A stretch of 64,000 nt of DNA, taken from NCBI GenBank assembly GCA_020796225.1, contig CM036767.1, positions 14,288,927 to 14,352,926 on the forward strand, given 5' to 3'. Made by a program: the position numbers and the translations under genes. Source of the DNA: Arion vulgaris. Lineage: Eukaryota > Mollusca > Gastropoda > Stylommatophora > Arionidae. Below the pieces are notes generated by a model. It saw nothing but the letters and a program-made list of their open reading frames with translations. It was not told the origin of the DNA and did not search any database. Positions 1 through 11,439 of the stretch are shown here, one piece after another. Within the stretch, counting starts at the first letter, position 1, and each line of letters starts with the position of its first letter.

Positions 1-189
1 ATCCCGTTCTAACCTCAACATTTTACAAGCAACATAATTTGTTTTCTAGCTCTAAAATTTATATTTTTGAAAACAATTGTTAGTGTGATTTCCTGTTGTA
101 AAAGTTGTAGTATAATTCAAAATAAATTGAACAGAATGAGAGTGATACATTAAACAATTGTTATGTTTATAGGAGTATGAAACTAAAAT

Positions 190-870
190 ATGAAGGTTTT
201 CTCATGAAAGTTAGAAATGTAGATTTAATATATTTGAAAATATGTTTTTTATTATGAAAGTTGAAAATATAGATTTTTGCTATGAGATTTGAAAATATGT
301 TTTATTATGACACATATTTTTCTAGGATATTTGAAAATATGTTTTTTTTTAAAGTAAGAAAGTTGAAAATATAGATTTGCTATGATATTTGAAAATACAT
401 TTTTTCTTCAGAATGTTGAGAATATGATTTTTGTCTATAATATTTGAAAATGTTTTTTAATCTTCTTCTCTTCCACCATTTACTTCTTTATAGAAGTGTT
501 GGGGGTGAAATGTAGTGATCTTGTGTGTGATTTTTTTTAAGGCAATGTGTTTTTTAATGAAAGTTGAAAATATAGATTTTCTATGATATTTGAAAATATG
601 TTTTTTTAAATAAAAATTGAAAATATAGATTTCTCTAGAAAATTTGAAAATGTATGCTTTAATAAGAAAGTTGAAAATATAGATTTTTCAACGGTATTTG
701 AAAATGTATGTTTTATTAAGGAAGTTGAAAATATAGATTTTCTACGATATTTGAAAATATATGGGTTTTTAATGAAAGTTCAAAATGCAGGTTTTCTTGG
801 GAAAGTGAAAAAAATGCAAGTTTTTCTTTGAAATATTAAAAATACATATTTTTTGGAAAGGCTGAAAATG
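190..870. repeat. Degenerate AT-rich tandem repeat
   Basis: About a dozen diverged repeats alternate GTTGAAAATATAGATTT and GATATTTGAAAATATG with poly-T between them, giving a period of roughly 55 to 60 bases. Divergence grows toward both ends. There is no coding content. Confidence 0.8.
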
Positions 871-1640
871 CGGATTTGAAATGTTACCAAATTATATTAG
901 CTACTTTGTCTATATCATCAAATAGCCCAAAAATTTGGATTTTTGAGTTTTCAAAAACAATAAATTCATGTAAATAAATAAAAACTGTTTTCAAACTTGT
1001 CAAAAAAATATGATTTATCAGTAGTGCTAGTGTGATCAAGCAACAACTAATGAAAGATCAAAATAAAATTACAATAAATCTCTCAAAAATGTAAGAACCA
1101 AAATAAACATTGTAGTTTATATTTCTTTGAGGTGAGACTTAATTACAACATTAATTAGATTTGGTGATGTTTTTTCATCAGTAAAGTGAAACTGTGGCTG
1201 CTTCTGTGAAGAACTAAAAAATAGGCTGTGTAAAAAAAGGAATGCTAAACTAAAACAAATCACACCAAACTAAATGTGGAATATAAAAATTGCAAACTTA
1301 AGAATGCAAACAATACGGAACCAGTTGGTCACATTATTGTCGTGACATGCTCCCGAGGAGGCACTCACTTTACAATTATAAGTCTGCTGCGTTGATGAAA
1401 AGGAAACAACTGAAATACATTTTTGTCACACCTGGAGCGTCTATAGATTGTGTATGCTTTTGCTTGTGAAGACGTAGACCTGTTGGAGGAAGTGGTAAAT
1501 ATAGGAGCAGACGGAGAATTTAACAAACAACGCAATAATATTTCTCAGTACAAATTAAATGTTGCCGCAAACAGATATGAATTGATTGTAACAAAATAGA
1601 AACACGCTGACAATAAATGAGAAAAAATAAAAAATTATTT
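871..1640. other. AT-rich stretch, nothing recognised
   Basis: No exon, repeat shared with the rest of the window, or long open frame was seen. It lies downstream of the last located slo1 exon and could be intron or intergenic DNA. Confidence 0.5.
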
Positions 1641-1714
1641 ACAATGGCAGCTTTAACAAACATGGGTTCAGTGTATGTATGTGTGTGAGTGTATGTGTGG
1701 TGGTATTTATGTAT

Positions 1715-1960
1715 GTTATGTTATGCGATCGATGCCATGACACAGTGGGCATTCCAATGCGTGCTCCGTCCTCCGCTGCAGCAGCCATCCCAAAGTCCAC
1801 TTGCTAATCGTACCCATGAGAAGTTGATTAGTATATCTTCTCTATCTACCATGAAAACAACACTGTCTGGCATGTCCATTGATGATATCGGCTCTGTCCA
1901 TACTTTTGTCTGGTTGAGTCAGGGCATTGTTTGCAAGCAGGTCATCACATATGTTACCCA
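1715..1960 (+). repeat. Interspersed repeat R1, copy 1
   Basis: The block starting near TGCGATCGATGCCATGACAC and ending at AACACTGTCTGGCATGTCC recurs inverted at 12990-13262 and directly at 16785-16930. Shared landmarks include TGGGCATTCC, CATCCCAAAGTCCA and AGAAGTTGATTAGTATATC. No open frame is conserved between copies. Its class is unknown. Confidence 0.75.
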
Positions 1961-2349
1961 GCGCTCCAGCATGTCCAGGTGTTTATGTATGTGTATGAGT
2001 GTATGTGTGTACGCAAAAGCTCATCAATAAACTAAATATCACTATGCTTGTTTGTTTGTTAAGAACCACAATAAAGTATGACTGTTCACTCTTTTCCTTT
2101 CTAGCACCGTAGAAGTGTTTTTTACGATTTTTTTCACACCCAGAAGGCTTCCAAACTCTAAGCATGGCGCATATGACCATGCAATATGAAGACTTCTACA
2201 CAGATAGGTTGTGTGTATCACTGGATTTATGGGATTAATTGCGTATCGTTAAGAAAAAATAAACATCCTGGATTTTGTTTGTATTCATTCTTATTAACTC
2301 TTAGTACACGCACACTAGAGAAGCTCATAAGGATAGTGATTGTTTGTCT

Positions 2350-2660
2350 TGCTTTGTAGGCTAGCGGTCTGTGGTTCAAATCAAGAGTTGATTCAGGTTT
2401 CTCAGGTCAAACCAGCCCCAATTTGATACCAGATAAAGACTCGGATATAAAGGAATCTGATGTGTATTGTTTTGATTCCTGATGTGGTTTTGGGGAAATT
2501 GGTGCTGACATAACGGCTTGCCAAGTGGAGCGTAATATTTTAGAAGTTAACCATTCTTTGTGATCTGTGTGGGTTGCGCAGAGAATGTGAGTATGTTGCG
2601 CACCTATTATGCCCCTGTAGAACATGCACATCCGAACTTCAGCCAAAGTGTATACATATT
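2350..2660. repeat. Composite SINE fragments
   Basis: The left part (to about 2460) resembles SINE family 1: CTAGCGGTCTGTGGTTCAAATC, then a CTCAGGTCAAACCAGCC segment. The right part (about 2540-2660) resembles, in minus orientation, the 3' region of SINE family 4, with GTTAACCATTCTTTGTGATC and a GCACATCC block. Both are diverged and incomplete. Confidence 0.55.
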
Positions 2661-3009
2661 ATACAACAGGACAAAAATCTGTACAGATGGGTAACTGTAA
2701 GATTTTACAAACAGAAAAATCCCCTATTAAAGTACCATATCTAGAGTTATACTGTAGAATGGCATCAGTTCTGATTTGTCATAGCGAGGTTGTCAAAGCT
2801 GAATTATGCCAACCTCAAGGGATGCATTAGCTCAATGCACAGAGATTTTGCTTTTTTATCTCAATCACAAAGGGGTTGAGGATTTATTTCTCGCACCCAA
2901 CATTTCACAACTAATGAAAATAATTTCTCTCATCTTAGATCTTCAATATTTATAATGGGGTCGGTGGTCGTGAAGTTGATAACATGCTACGCTAGTGACC
3001 ATCTGCTGT

Positions 3010-3145
3010 GGAATTCAGTGACAAAGGACCATGATCCTTTACTTATGAACCTAAATTACATATACCCCTGAAGTCAGAGTAAGACTAGCCTGAATGTTGT
3101 GGGACACTGGTGATAAGGAAATCAAACCTTCACACAAAAAATCAG
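3010..3145 (+). repeat. Interspersed repeat R6, copy 1
   Basis: The segment containing TGATCCTTTAC, GAAGTCAGAGTAAGACT and AAACCTTCACACAAAA has a diverged copy at 48820-48945. The shared order suggests the tail of an unclassified interspersed element. Confidence 0.5.
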
Positions 3146-3369
3146 TAAGAGATGCTATAATAGATTCCATAACTTCCCCTGAATTAAAAGCAGACAATTA
3201 AACAAAAAATTTTTTATTTCTGTATTCCTAAAAAAACATTGATTATTCCAATAAACAACAGTGTAAAATTAGATTTTTATATAAAAATAAAGCGGTTGTT
3301 TTTTAAGTGCAATAAAACATAAACTGACTGAATATGTTGTTTATACCTCCTGTAAAACCGCTTTTAGGG

Positions 3370-3572
3370 CAGTGTAGCACAGGGGGACATGAACCTGAGG
3401 AATTTAAAGGCAACATGGCTAATACAGTCGCAGCGAAACTGTTGAGGTTATGATTTTTTCTTTAGGCCACCGACAGAAAAAACTCCTTGGCCTTACCGGA
3501 GATTTAACCCAAGTCTCCCGAATGGGAGCCCATGCTCTAATCCATTCGATCAGACACTCCTCTGTGAAAAAC
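3370..3572 (-). repeat. SINE family 5, copy 1
   Basis: On the minus strand it reads a tRNA-like head (GAATGGATTAGAGCATGGGC, then a B-box-like GGTTAAATCTCCGG), then AAGGCCAAGG, GTTGAGG and a tail ending near CCCTGTGCTACACTGCCC. Related copies lie at 7940-8165 and 38935-39125. It is diverged. Confidence 0.65.
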
Positions 3573-3903
3573 TGTGTGCACATAAAATTTATTCACTGTA
3601 ACATATGTCTGAGTTATAAAATGTTTAATGTAATAGTTCCAAATAATGAGATCAAACAAAATACATTGTAACATGAGCAAACACTTAATTTATGTCTTTG
3701 CATTAATAAATGTTACAGTCATAGTTTTATCATTGCATTAGCGAAATTTGGTTATGTTAATATTGCAATATAAGTCACATTTTCATCAATACTGCAATAA
3801 TAGTCACAGTCAATGTTTTGTTAACTCTGCACTAAAAGTCACATTTTCAATCAACACTGTAATAAAAGTAGGAACCAAAGTTTTAAGTTTCATCAACACT
3901 TAA

Positions 3904-4188
3904 CTCTTTCCACGCCGAGTTATTTCCTCAATTTTTAAACTATTAATTCCAGGGAGGATAAAAAAAAAATCTCAGCTACTTGTCAATAAAAAACATATAT
4001 ATATTTATATACTAGATTGAAGAAAACTGGACAACCTAATAGAATAAAGTTAAAAAGTAGAGAAGTTAAACAGTAGAAGTAAAACCAGAAAGACTTCTTA
4101 TAAGGGAGCAACTCTATGGCGCAGTGTGCGGCTAATGGCGTGCAACGGACTTCCGCAGTGGCGAGTGTGTGCGAAAAAATGAAAAGAG
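3904..4188. mobile_element. TTAA-flanked MITE, family 2, copy 1 (piggyBac type)
   Basis: TTAA is found at 3900-3903 and 4189-4192. The outer ends are CTCTTTCCACGCC on the left and ...AAAAGAG on the right. The body contains GGCGCAGTGTGCGGCTAA, a poly-A stretch and TCCGCAGTGGCG. A second copy in the opposite orientation lies at 15430-15731. TTAA duplication is the signature of piggyBac-superfamily transposition; no transposase frame is present in this 285-base element. Confidence 0.75.
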
Positions 4189-4379
4189 TTAATAAAGTCA
4201 ACATTTTGTAAAACCTAAATATATGTCTCCAGACACAGTAACAAAAGTCAGATATGACATTATGTCAAAGCTGCAATAGAGTTGTAGGGAAAGATTTGTG
4301 ACAACTGCAATATGTCAGTCAAAATTTGGTCAAAAATGTTAGTTATAATCAAAGCTAAGTCCAATTACAATTTGAATTT

Positions 4380-4680
4380 CAAAATTAGATAAAATTGCAA
4401 TATTAGTTACATTCACAGCTAGGTCAAAGTTACAATATAAATCAATGTCAAATTAAGGCTAAAGTTGAAATATTAGTTGCTGTCAAAATAAGGCCTAAAG
4501 TTGCAATATTAGACAGTGTTAAACTAAGGCTAAAGTTGCAATGTAAGTCATTGTCAAACTAATGCTTAAGTTGCAATATTAGTCACTGTCAAACTAAGGC
4601 TTAAGTTGCAATATTAGACACTGTTAAACTAAGGCTAAAGTTGCACTATTAGTCACAGTCAAAGTTAAGTAATAAATCTC
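4380..4680. repeat. Tandem repeat, about 36-base unit
   Basis: Seven or so imperfect units carry CAAACTAAGGCTAAAGTTGC followed by AATATTAGTCACTGT. Similar but more diverged units (AATAATAGTCACA, AATAAAAGT) extend back to about 3700 on the other side of the MITE, so the MITE may have landed in a longer array. Confidence 0.75.
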
Positions 4681-5079
4681 AATATGAAACACAGTTGAAG
4701 TTGTATGACCACAACAATATAAGTAGAATTTGAATGATGTAAATACAGCAGAATTACAGCATAATCTGTTAGCCAACCCACAACTACAATAATTATGTTG
4801 TACATTATAATTATATTCTTTATCAAAGAAACTATAGACATCCTGTTATTTCCTTTGCCAAAATTTCTGGTCTCTTTTCCCCAGGTGGAGGATGGAATTG
4901 GTTGTCCACTCTTGCTGTTAAGCATAGGGGTAAGAGCTTTAATTTGCGTTCCAGAGCCAGATGAGTCCTCCTTGTTGTGTTATATTCATGTTTATTTAGT
5001 GTGGTTTTGATATTGTCTATTCATTTTTTTTATGTCTTCCATTGACTCTAATAATATCAATATAATAATTCATCTCGTA

Positions 5080-5531
5080 CTGTTAGGTGGTTACATAGGG
5101 CCTGCAAGTAATTTCTCCATACCGCTCTATCCTGGGCAACTCGCTCAATCTCCTCCATGGAACTGAGACCGATATTTTCTGTCTCTCTCAGCAAAGTTCG
5201 TTTCAGAGTCTCTTTAGGTCGACCTCTCTTTCTCGAACCCTTTGCATTCCCACTTCAATGCCTGCTTTGATATTCGTTGATCATTTCTCCTCAAGGTGTG
5301 CCCAACATATCTCCATCTTCTCTTTCTTATAACAGTTGTCACTAGTGGTTGACCAGACATGTCTCTGATTTCATCACTTCTTCTGAATTCGTTCCATTTT
5401 ATATTCATTATTTTTCGCAAAATTGACTCTAATACCTGATCTCTTTTTATTTTGTATTCCATTCTCATTAAAAGTCCAAACCACTGCATTTGTTGTCTTT
5501 CAATATATTTGGTGCATGAAGTTATGCCCAC
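5080..5531 (-). pseudogene. LINE-D 3' fragment (reverse transcriptase C-terminal tail)
   Basis: An open frame of 105 codons in minus orientation contains QQMQWFGLLMRM and RRWRYVGHTLRR, the pattern typical of the region after the reverse transcriptase in non-LTR retrotransposons. The frame breaks at the left, but SSMEEIERVAQDRAVW can still be read on the minus strand at about 5117-5165. A second copy lies at 27620-27960 and a small one at 58275-58400. Only the 3' end is present, as expected for 5'-truncated LINE copies. Confidence 0.8.
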
Positions 5532-5989
5532 TTCTGATGTCCTTGTTTCGTAGTCTATCTTTCCTGGTACTTGTATATAAACCTTACCGTCCTAAGCTGT
5601 TATCCTATATCTGAAAACTGGTTTTACTTGTTAAGTTAGAAAATTTATTACAGTCGTTTATGTTTAAATAATTTATAATGTGTACTGTTTCAATTAATTT
5701 GAATTTTCTAGTTCAATTGATTTAGAATAATTTCTACTTGTTAAACTAGCAAATGAAATATAATCTTCTAGTTTAAATAATTTAAATAATTTGTACCAGT
5801 TCAAAGTTTAAATGATGTTTAGGGAGTCACCATAGTCCATTGGTAATGAACTAGATTTAAGTATGGGGTCAAAGGCGCAAGGAAAGAATGGGCGACAGAT
5901 TGTGAGCTGGCACTAATCCCTGCCCTCACCTCCATGTGGTGACCCTAGTAACAGACGGTAGTTCCGGTCTGGCTAAGAGGGCAGGTGCC

Positions 5990-6960
5990 GTGGAAGAGTT
6001 ACTCTGGGGCAAGTAGAGATGCAAAGGTAGACACATTAGATGGGATCCACTGCACGCAGACGAGCGAACTTCCAGAGTGGCTATTAATGCTCGCCTCTCC
6101 GGCCGATGGAAAAGCTTGAAGGATAAACGTGGAACCGTGTGTGGCGAAACTCGAGCCGCGCATGCTCTCTCTTGAGCCCTCTCTCTTGAGCCGATGAGTA
6201 TGCTGGGAGTCAATTTGAACTGCACGAGGGACCACATAGGCCGAAACTCGGGCCCCTATCTCACTGATGGGGGCACGATTATAAGTCATCGAAGAGACGT
6301 TGACTCACGCGGGGAAATTGGAGCCCGTGCATGCTCTCTCTTGAGCCATCTCTGTGCTGATGAGTATGCTGGGAGTCGGATTGAACCTTCATGTGGATCT
6401 ACATAGGCCGATCAAAAGAAGTTGACCAGCAGGGCAAATCGAGCCTGTGCATGCCTCTCTTGAGCCTCTCTGGAATGAGTGAGTATGCTGGGAGTTGAGC
6501 TGAGCGGCATGGGTCCACCCAAAGGGCTTCCTAGGCAAATGAGCACGAGGGAAAGTGTACGGAATGGTGAGGTAGGCACCAGGGCAGAGTGAGCACGCAT
6601 GAAGCATGAGTGGACACACAAGGGGCAAAACCAAGTGCTCCCATCAGGAGTGAGGGGTCCGGGTTGAGCCTCAGGCGGGACAGCTCAAGCAAATGTGCGC
6701 ACGATTGGGATTGACGAAATGTGAAGTGGCACCAGGCAGAGCGCGCATCGCATGCAAGCGATGCACGGATGGGCCCTCAGGCAGGCAAAAAAGCAGACAC
6801 AGCAGCAGCAGACATGGCAAAGGCAGGCACGGCAGTGGCAAACATGGCAGGCAAGCCAGGCAGAGGGTGTGCGGACCACCCGAGTGTGCAGAACAACTGG
6901 AAAGCCCAGCAGAGGTAAAGCCAGTGTGTGTTTTTGCTCACAGGGAACTACTGCTGCCTT
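5990..6960. repeat. GC-richer block with degenerate internal repeats
   Basis: This block is clearly richer in G and C than its surroundings. GATGAGTATGCTGGGAGTC occurs at about 6194 and 6359, with a variant at 6477, each preceded by GCATGCTCTCTCTTGAGCC or similar, so units of 120 to 170 bases are duplicated. A CAG/GGCA-rich stretch follows at 6770-6870. Several overlapping open frames exist in all phases, but none shows a known domain or conserved start. Confidence 0.6.
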
Positions 6961-7255
6961 GTAGTTGATTGGGGACAATCAAAGGCTGGCGGAGCAAACC
7001 GTACACAAAACTGGACGGTAGGCAAACCAAGCAGTCCATTAACAAGACTGGTATAGCTGGGCAGATGACACTCATCAGCCCGGGAGGGCAGGTTGTCTAC
7101 GGGTCGCTGCCCTGAAAGACAATAGCAACCTGCTGCCTTGTGGGTTTTGGCTGGGGACAGCAAAAGGCTAACGAGAGCGAACCCAGTAAACGCTGGTTGA
7201 AATCGAACACACCACCAAGGATAAGCACTGAGCTCCAATTGGTACTAAGGCTGTG
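6960..7255 (+). repeat. Interspersed repeat R2, copy 1
   Basis: The block from TTGATTGGGGACAATCAAAG to GAGCTCCAATTGG matches in inverted orientation 26700-27005. It contains two short palindromes, GGGGACAATC near the start and GGCTGGGGACAGC in the middle, both kept in the other copy. No coding content is conserved. A (GA)n run follows at 7310-7338. Confidence 0.75.
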
Positions 7256-7539
7256 AACGACATCCCGCTCTGATGTTTGGCTGAAATCAGAAGAGAAGAG
7301 AAAGAAAGAAGAACAAGAGAGAGAGAGAGAGAGAGAGATTTAAGTATCAATGTGCGTGTTCAATTCCTGGTAAAGTCAGTTACAAAGTCTACCAGTTGTA
7401 AATTGGTATCCGCACTTTCTGTGAAGGATGAACATTTGAAATCATTGCCTGTACTACTGCACAAAATGTCTAACTGATCTGTCTCTGAAATTTTTCAGTC
7501 AGCTGAAAAGGACTCCTCATCAATATGAAGAGATGTAGA

Positions 7540-7640
7540 TTTTATCAAGTGCTGTTGGAGACATTGCCAAGGAGATAGAAGCACCTATGGACCTGTCCGG
7601 AGTGCAATGAAGATATTCCAAACAGAAACTGAATTCTATC
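7540..7640 (+). pseudogene. LINE-I 3' end fragment
   Basis: About 90 bases (TGCTGTTGGAGACATTGCC, then GAAGCACCTATGGAC and GTGCAATGAAGATATTCC) match the 3' end of the RNase H-bearing LINE at 61290-61370. In that family this codes for the final zinc-knuckle-like SEHLWTCPECNE block. Confidence 0.7.
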
Positions 7641-7802
7641 AAATTTCTCAATTACTACAATTTCAGCCATCGGAAAAGGATGCAATCTTTAATTTGAGAA
7701 ATTTAGCATCAAGAAGGGCTTGACTCAGTAAGAGACCTGCAAGGACAGCTAACACATTTTATCTATAGTGAGCTATAGGAACGATTTTCATTCATACCAT
7801 TC

Positions 7803-7915
7803 TTCTTTCTTCTTTTGTCGTCGCACTGTTACCAGGGTGTTGCCCTGTGTAGTGGTTTTGTTTTTGTCTTGCGCTATTATAGTGGCTTGGATGATAGTTA
7901 TTTTTGCTTGATTCT
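7803..7915 (-). pseudogene. LINE-A 3' terminal fragment
   Basis: TTCTTCTTTTGTCGTCGCAC and TGTTGCCCTGTGTAGTGG match, in minus orientation, the extreme 3' end of the LINE-A family copies at 20008, 23755, 38348, 40140 and 63104. Only about 110 bases remain. Confidence 0.75.
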
Positions 7916-7939
7916 AATCAGACTTATTAATATTCTATT

Positions 7940-8165
7940 GTTAAGCTTTGAGGAGCATATGGTCGAATGGATTAGAGTGTGGCTCCCATGCAGGAGGCCT
8001 GTATTCAATTCATGGTAAGGCCAAGGATTGTTTCTGTTGTGGGCATAAATGAAAAGTCCTAACCTCAACAGCTACGCTGTGATGCACTAGCCATGCGGAC
8101 ATTAAATTCCTCAGGTCCTACACCCCACCTGTCCTACACCGCCCTAAACTACATACTATGTACAT
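7940..8165 (+). repeat. SINE family 5, copy 2
   Basis: The tRNA-like head includes GGTCGAATGGATTAGAGTG (A-box region) and GTATTCAATTCATGGTAAGG (B-box region). The body includes GACATTAAATTCCTCAGG and a C-rich end, CCTGTCCTACACCGCCC. The head does not form a full tRNA and is not called as a tRNA gene. Confidence 0.7.
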
Positions 8166-8985
8166 GGTACTACGGCCAGTAACAACAGTTTTTCTAAAAA
8201 TTAATCTTTATTTGAAGATTTAGACTTTTTATATAAAATATAATTGATTATAAAATAGCAGTTTTTTTTCAAAAGTTTTAGAAAAGCAGGAGTGTGGTTA
8301 CGGTCAAATACCTTTATTCACATTTGTTTTGTTCATCTAGAGCGCAAGTTTGCGACCTGTGAGTTGCGATTCAGCATTTGTGGTCATACAAAATATACTG
8401 TGGTTATATTTAAGAAATATATATAGATTTGCTATGAAAAAAAAGAACAAATTAAAGCAAACAGCTTGAAGACTGATAACAAATAATATTTAAATTTACA
8501 GTTATATGTACATACTAACATAATTCGTCAATATTTTTTAACTTCACTAGAAGAAAACAGTTGTAAACTGCATGAAAATACAGAGAGAGAAAAATAATAA
8601 TTTACACCAAAACACTGAAAAAGCACAACTGTCACAGATGGGGTGAGAACGTTTTTACAATATTACAATAACATTTAATATATCATTGTGAACTGGAAAC
8701 TAATATATATATATATTTTACAGGCTGAAAGTTTTATTAATTTTAATTAGTTAAAATGTATTGTTTTACAGACTAGATGACAGTTTTAAATAGTTTAAAT
8801 GTAAAGAAAGATTTTCTTCACGAAATAAACAAGGTATAGAAACATCAAATCAAAACATATTAAAATAGGAACAAAAATATTAAATATTATGATGACATAG
8901 CATTTGAGATATAGTAATAACGATACATCTCTTTCCAAATATTAATATTGATATAAGGGAAGACAGCGGTAAATCTATGTAGCAT
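8166..8985. other. AT-rich stretch, nothing recognised
   Basis: No exon signal, no open frame of note and no repeat shared elsewhere was seen. It includes a short (TA)n run at 8704-8717. Confidence 0.5.
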
Positions 8986-8989
8986 TGGC

Positions 8990-9290
8990 GAAACATGTAA
9001 AAACAAATATAATATAGTTTTACAAAGCACAAAAACAAGATACAGTAAAGTTTTGAACAAAAGAACTTTATCAAGCAAAGGATACAAAAGAAGTTAAGAA
9101 ATTCAGACTTCCCATAAGACAGACATAACATATACAGTCAGACAATAAATCCCAAACATCCCTAAAATATGTTATGTCTGATGTATAAGAAGTCTCAATG
9201 TCTTCACTTCTTTTTGTCTTTGCTTGATAAAGACCTTCAGTAAACATGTTGCAGTGTCTTGTTTTTTATGTTTTGTAAAAACTATACTAC
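8990..9290. repeat. Hairpin repeat H, copy 1 (inverted arms)
   Basis: Two arms of about 110 bases are inverted around 9130-9165. The right arm has CTTTGCTTGATAAAGACCTT, and the left arm's complement has TTTGCTTGATAAAGTTCTTT. The outer ends carry GGCGAAACATGT and a TTTTGTAAAAACTATA block. The same structure occurs at 51010-51395, with a single arm at 53795-53890. No protein is encoded. Confidence 0.7.
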
Positions 9291-9800
9291 TTTATTTAAA
9301 TCATTAATGACAACATACTTCTTTAGTAATAATAATGATAACAGACTTATAAAAAATTAGTAATGATAATACACTTATAAAGTCATAGTCATGACAACAG
9401 AATAAATATAAACAAATACTGAATGCAAATTCCTCTGGAACTAGCAAGGAAAACAAACTGTTTGCAAAATAATATTGAAGACAGACTCTATTGGATACTG
9501 TAAGACTTGAGATCAATCCACCATCTTCACATTCTCAATAGACCATCTGGCATACTTGTCAGCCTGTATATTTTTCCATAATCTGTAAGAGTTGCTAGGT
9601 TTTTAATAATCAAATCTTGTCCTTATTGTATTTTTGAAAGGACTCATGAAAAACAAGTTTACATCCTTATAAATTGTACCTTAAAATAAACAATGAATGA
9701 ACAACAGAAAGTAGATTCGAAACAATTCTAAATTTAGGAGCTGCCAGTGGGAAAAAAATATAAGGAATATGGAAGGACTTTGTCTAGAGGAGTTATCTTT
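9291..9800. other. AT-rich stretch, nothing recognised
   Basis: No exon or shared repeat was seen. It ends at the 13-base target duplication of the SINE at 9814. Confidence 0.5.
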
Positions 9801-9813
9801 TTGTTAGACTGTT

Positions 9814-10022
9814 TTTGGGGGTTTTTGCGATCCAGAAGCACCTGAGTTTTTCAGCTCTTCGGCTCGGTGCCATGGACATCGTAATCCTTCGGTTCGGTGC
9901 CACGAACACCGTAAATCTGGGGAATCTGTGGCATTTTCTGCCATCCGCGGAATTGAACCCGCACACACAGAGGGATAGTCACCCGTAGTCCAACGCGCTA
10001 TGAACACGCTGGGCAGACGGGC
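9814..10022 (-). repeat. SINE family 3 with 13-base target duplication
   Basis: In minus orientation it reads CCAGCGTGTTCATAGCGCGT, TGGACTACGGGTGACTATCC and GGGTTCAATTCCGCGG, an A-box and B-box layout like a tRNA-derived pol III promoter. Then come GGTGTTCGTGGCACCGAACC and a final GTGCTTCTGGATCGC. TTGTTAGACTGTT flanks both sides (9801-9813 and 10023-10035), which shows retroposition. Six copies occur in the window. Confidence 0.88.
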
Positions 10023-10107
10023 TTGTTAGACTGTTAAAGAACATAGGAGTCGTGTACAGCAGAACAAGACAGGCGGAGTAAACTATGCCTAATAGGTAAA
10101 GAAGGAC

Positions 10108-10390
10108 AGCCGCAGTAGCGTAGTGGTTCGTGAACTCACTTCTTAGGCTAGTGGTCCAGGTTCAATTCCACAGTGGACGTGGAATATTTTTCTTACCATA
10201 ACAGTTCTCAGGTTGACCCAGCCTCAAATGAGTACCAGGAAAAGCACTGGAAGTAAAGCCGGCCACCTTGATGTTAACCACATCATACATCGGTCATTGA
10301 AAGTCATTGAAAAATACGAGCCTAGCATCATATTACCCAATATACCTCAATGTATGAAAATGGGCTCCTTTATTTTATTTTTCAAAAAGA
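10108..10390 (+). repeat. SINE family 1, copy 1
   Basis: The head GCCGCAGTAGCGTAGTGG is an A-box match and GGTTCAATTCCACAG a B-box match. The body has CTCAGGTTGACCCAGCCTCA and AAGTAAAGCCGGCCACCTTG, ending near TGGGCTCCTTTATTTTA. Copies lie at 41285-41545 and 49052-49327. Confidence 0.82.
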
Positions 10391-10590
10391 AAAACAACGT
10401 CACATGTGGAGGCAAAAGAGAGAGCAGAGTGCGGAGAGAACATCCTATGTATCAACTACAGTCTCCAGTTTTATCTGCAGCAACTGTGGCAAGGAGTGCC
10501 ACTCCAGAATAGGCCATTATAGCCACAAAAAACGTGATTCATCGCAGAACATACTACGTGACGCAAGACATATTGTCTCCTGAGACAAAA
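10391..10590 (+). pseudogene. LINE tail with C2H2-like finger
   Basis: A short open frame ends in FICSNCGKECHSRIGHYSHK. A Cys2-His2 finger with CHSRIG is a common C-terminal tail of some invertebrate LINE ORF2 proteins, so this is read as a 5'-truncated LINE 3' end. No reverse transcriptase part is visible. It directly abuts the SINE to its left. Confidence 0.5.
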
Positions 10591-11023
10591 AGGCCAATGT
10601 TGATGATATTTTATATTTATTATATATTTAATAGATAAAAATTAAGTTCATTGTTTATTGTTCATCTGAAGATCATCTTCATCACACATCGGATATGTCC
10701 ATAATTGCTCCGATCTCATCCCAAGCATGTTTTTGAGTGTGTTTAGGCTAACAACTCCCGTTCCGTGTTGACGGATGTATATACTGGGTTTTCTAAAGAT
10801 GAAGAATGTTGGTCAAATATAGATATTGTCACCTAATAACGATTTACAACCTGTGTTTCAACGAGTCCTAACTGGCAATAGGTTAAAACATTTTTTTTAA
10901 AATGTTAAAGTACAGAAGATGAAAGACATTAAATTCAAATAACCAAGCAAATATTTGTCTACATTAATAAAAATATTATAGAAGAAATTTGACAAAAGAT
11001 TGACATTGTTATTTATCTCTTAC

Positions 11024-11194
11024 CTTATCTGTGGATAATAATTGAAAATCTTCAGGTGGGTTTGTGATGACGTATCGTTTGGAAGTTGGGCTACGTACAG
11101 ACTCGTTGATGTCTCTGAATCTGTACAAACCGATGCATAGAATTCCATATTGACGTAGTGCATAAACAAATAGTTCCCCGTACAGACCACCTAG
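11024..11194 (-). CDS. slo1: slo1 exon: C-terminal RCK2, [12 protein letters not shown]
   Basis: This exon is exactly 57 codons, between TTTCACAG and GTAAGA. It encodes [40 protein letters not shown] and [17 protein letters not shown]. Other Slo1 proteins continue here into a short hydrophobic strand and a variable tail. That final exon was not recognised in 1-11000 and may lie outside the window or be too short to see. Confidence 0.97.
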
Positions 11195-11439
11195 CTGTGA
11201 AATAGATTTGGACATAAAAATGTTTTAGGAATATCATCAAGAGATGCACACAATACATGATCAAATTGAAATGTTTCAAAGCTTGCTGCATTACAGTGGA
11301 TCATTTTCACTGCAATTTACCTGACAAAGCAGGTGCAGATTAGATTGATAACAGAGAAGGGAAAACCTACCTACTTCTGATACAAGCAAAATATTTGATT
11401 ATATAAAGATGTTTGTCATGAGATGATGTATGAACAAGT

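Noticed and set aside
4665..5010. 71- and 86-codon frames
   Set aside because: AT-rich, low-complexity and overlapping on both strands; no support.
6689..6978. Overlapping 60-97-codon frames in the GC-rich block as genes
   Set aside because: Open in several phases at once because of composition; no domain, no start context and no conservation in the R2 partner copy.
10113..10160. tRNA genes at SINE heads
   Set aside because: A and B boxes are present, but acceptor and anticodon arms do not fold as a tRNA, and the same heads recur fused to SINE bodies.
1..11000. Final slo1 exon
   Set aside because: I looked on the minus strand for the hydrophobic strand and acidic/basic tail expected after [12 protein letters not shown] and found no convincing match with an acceptor.
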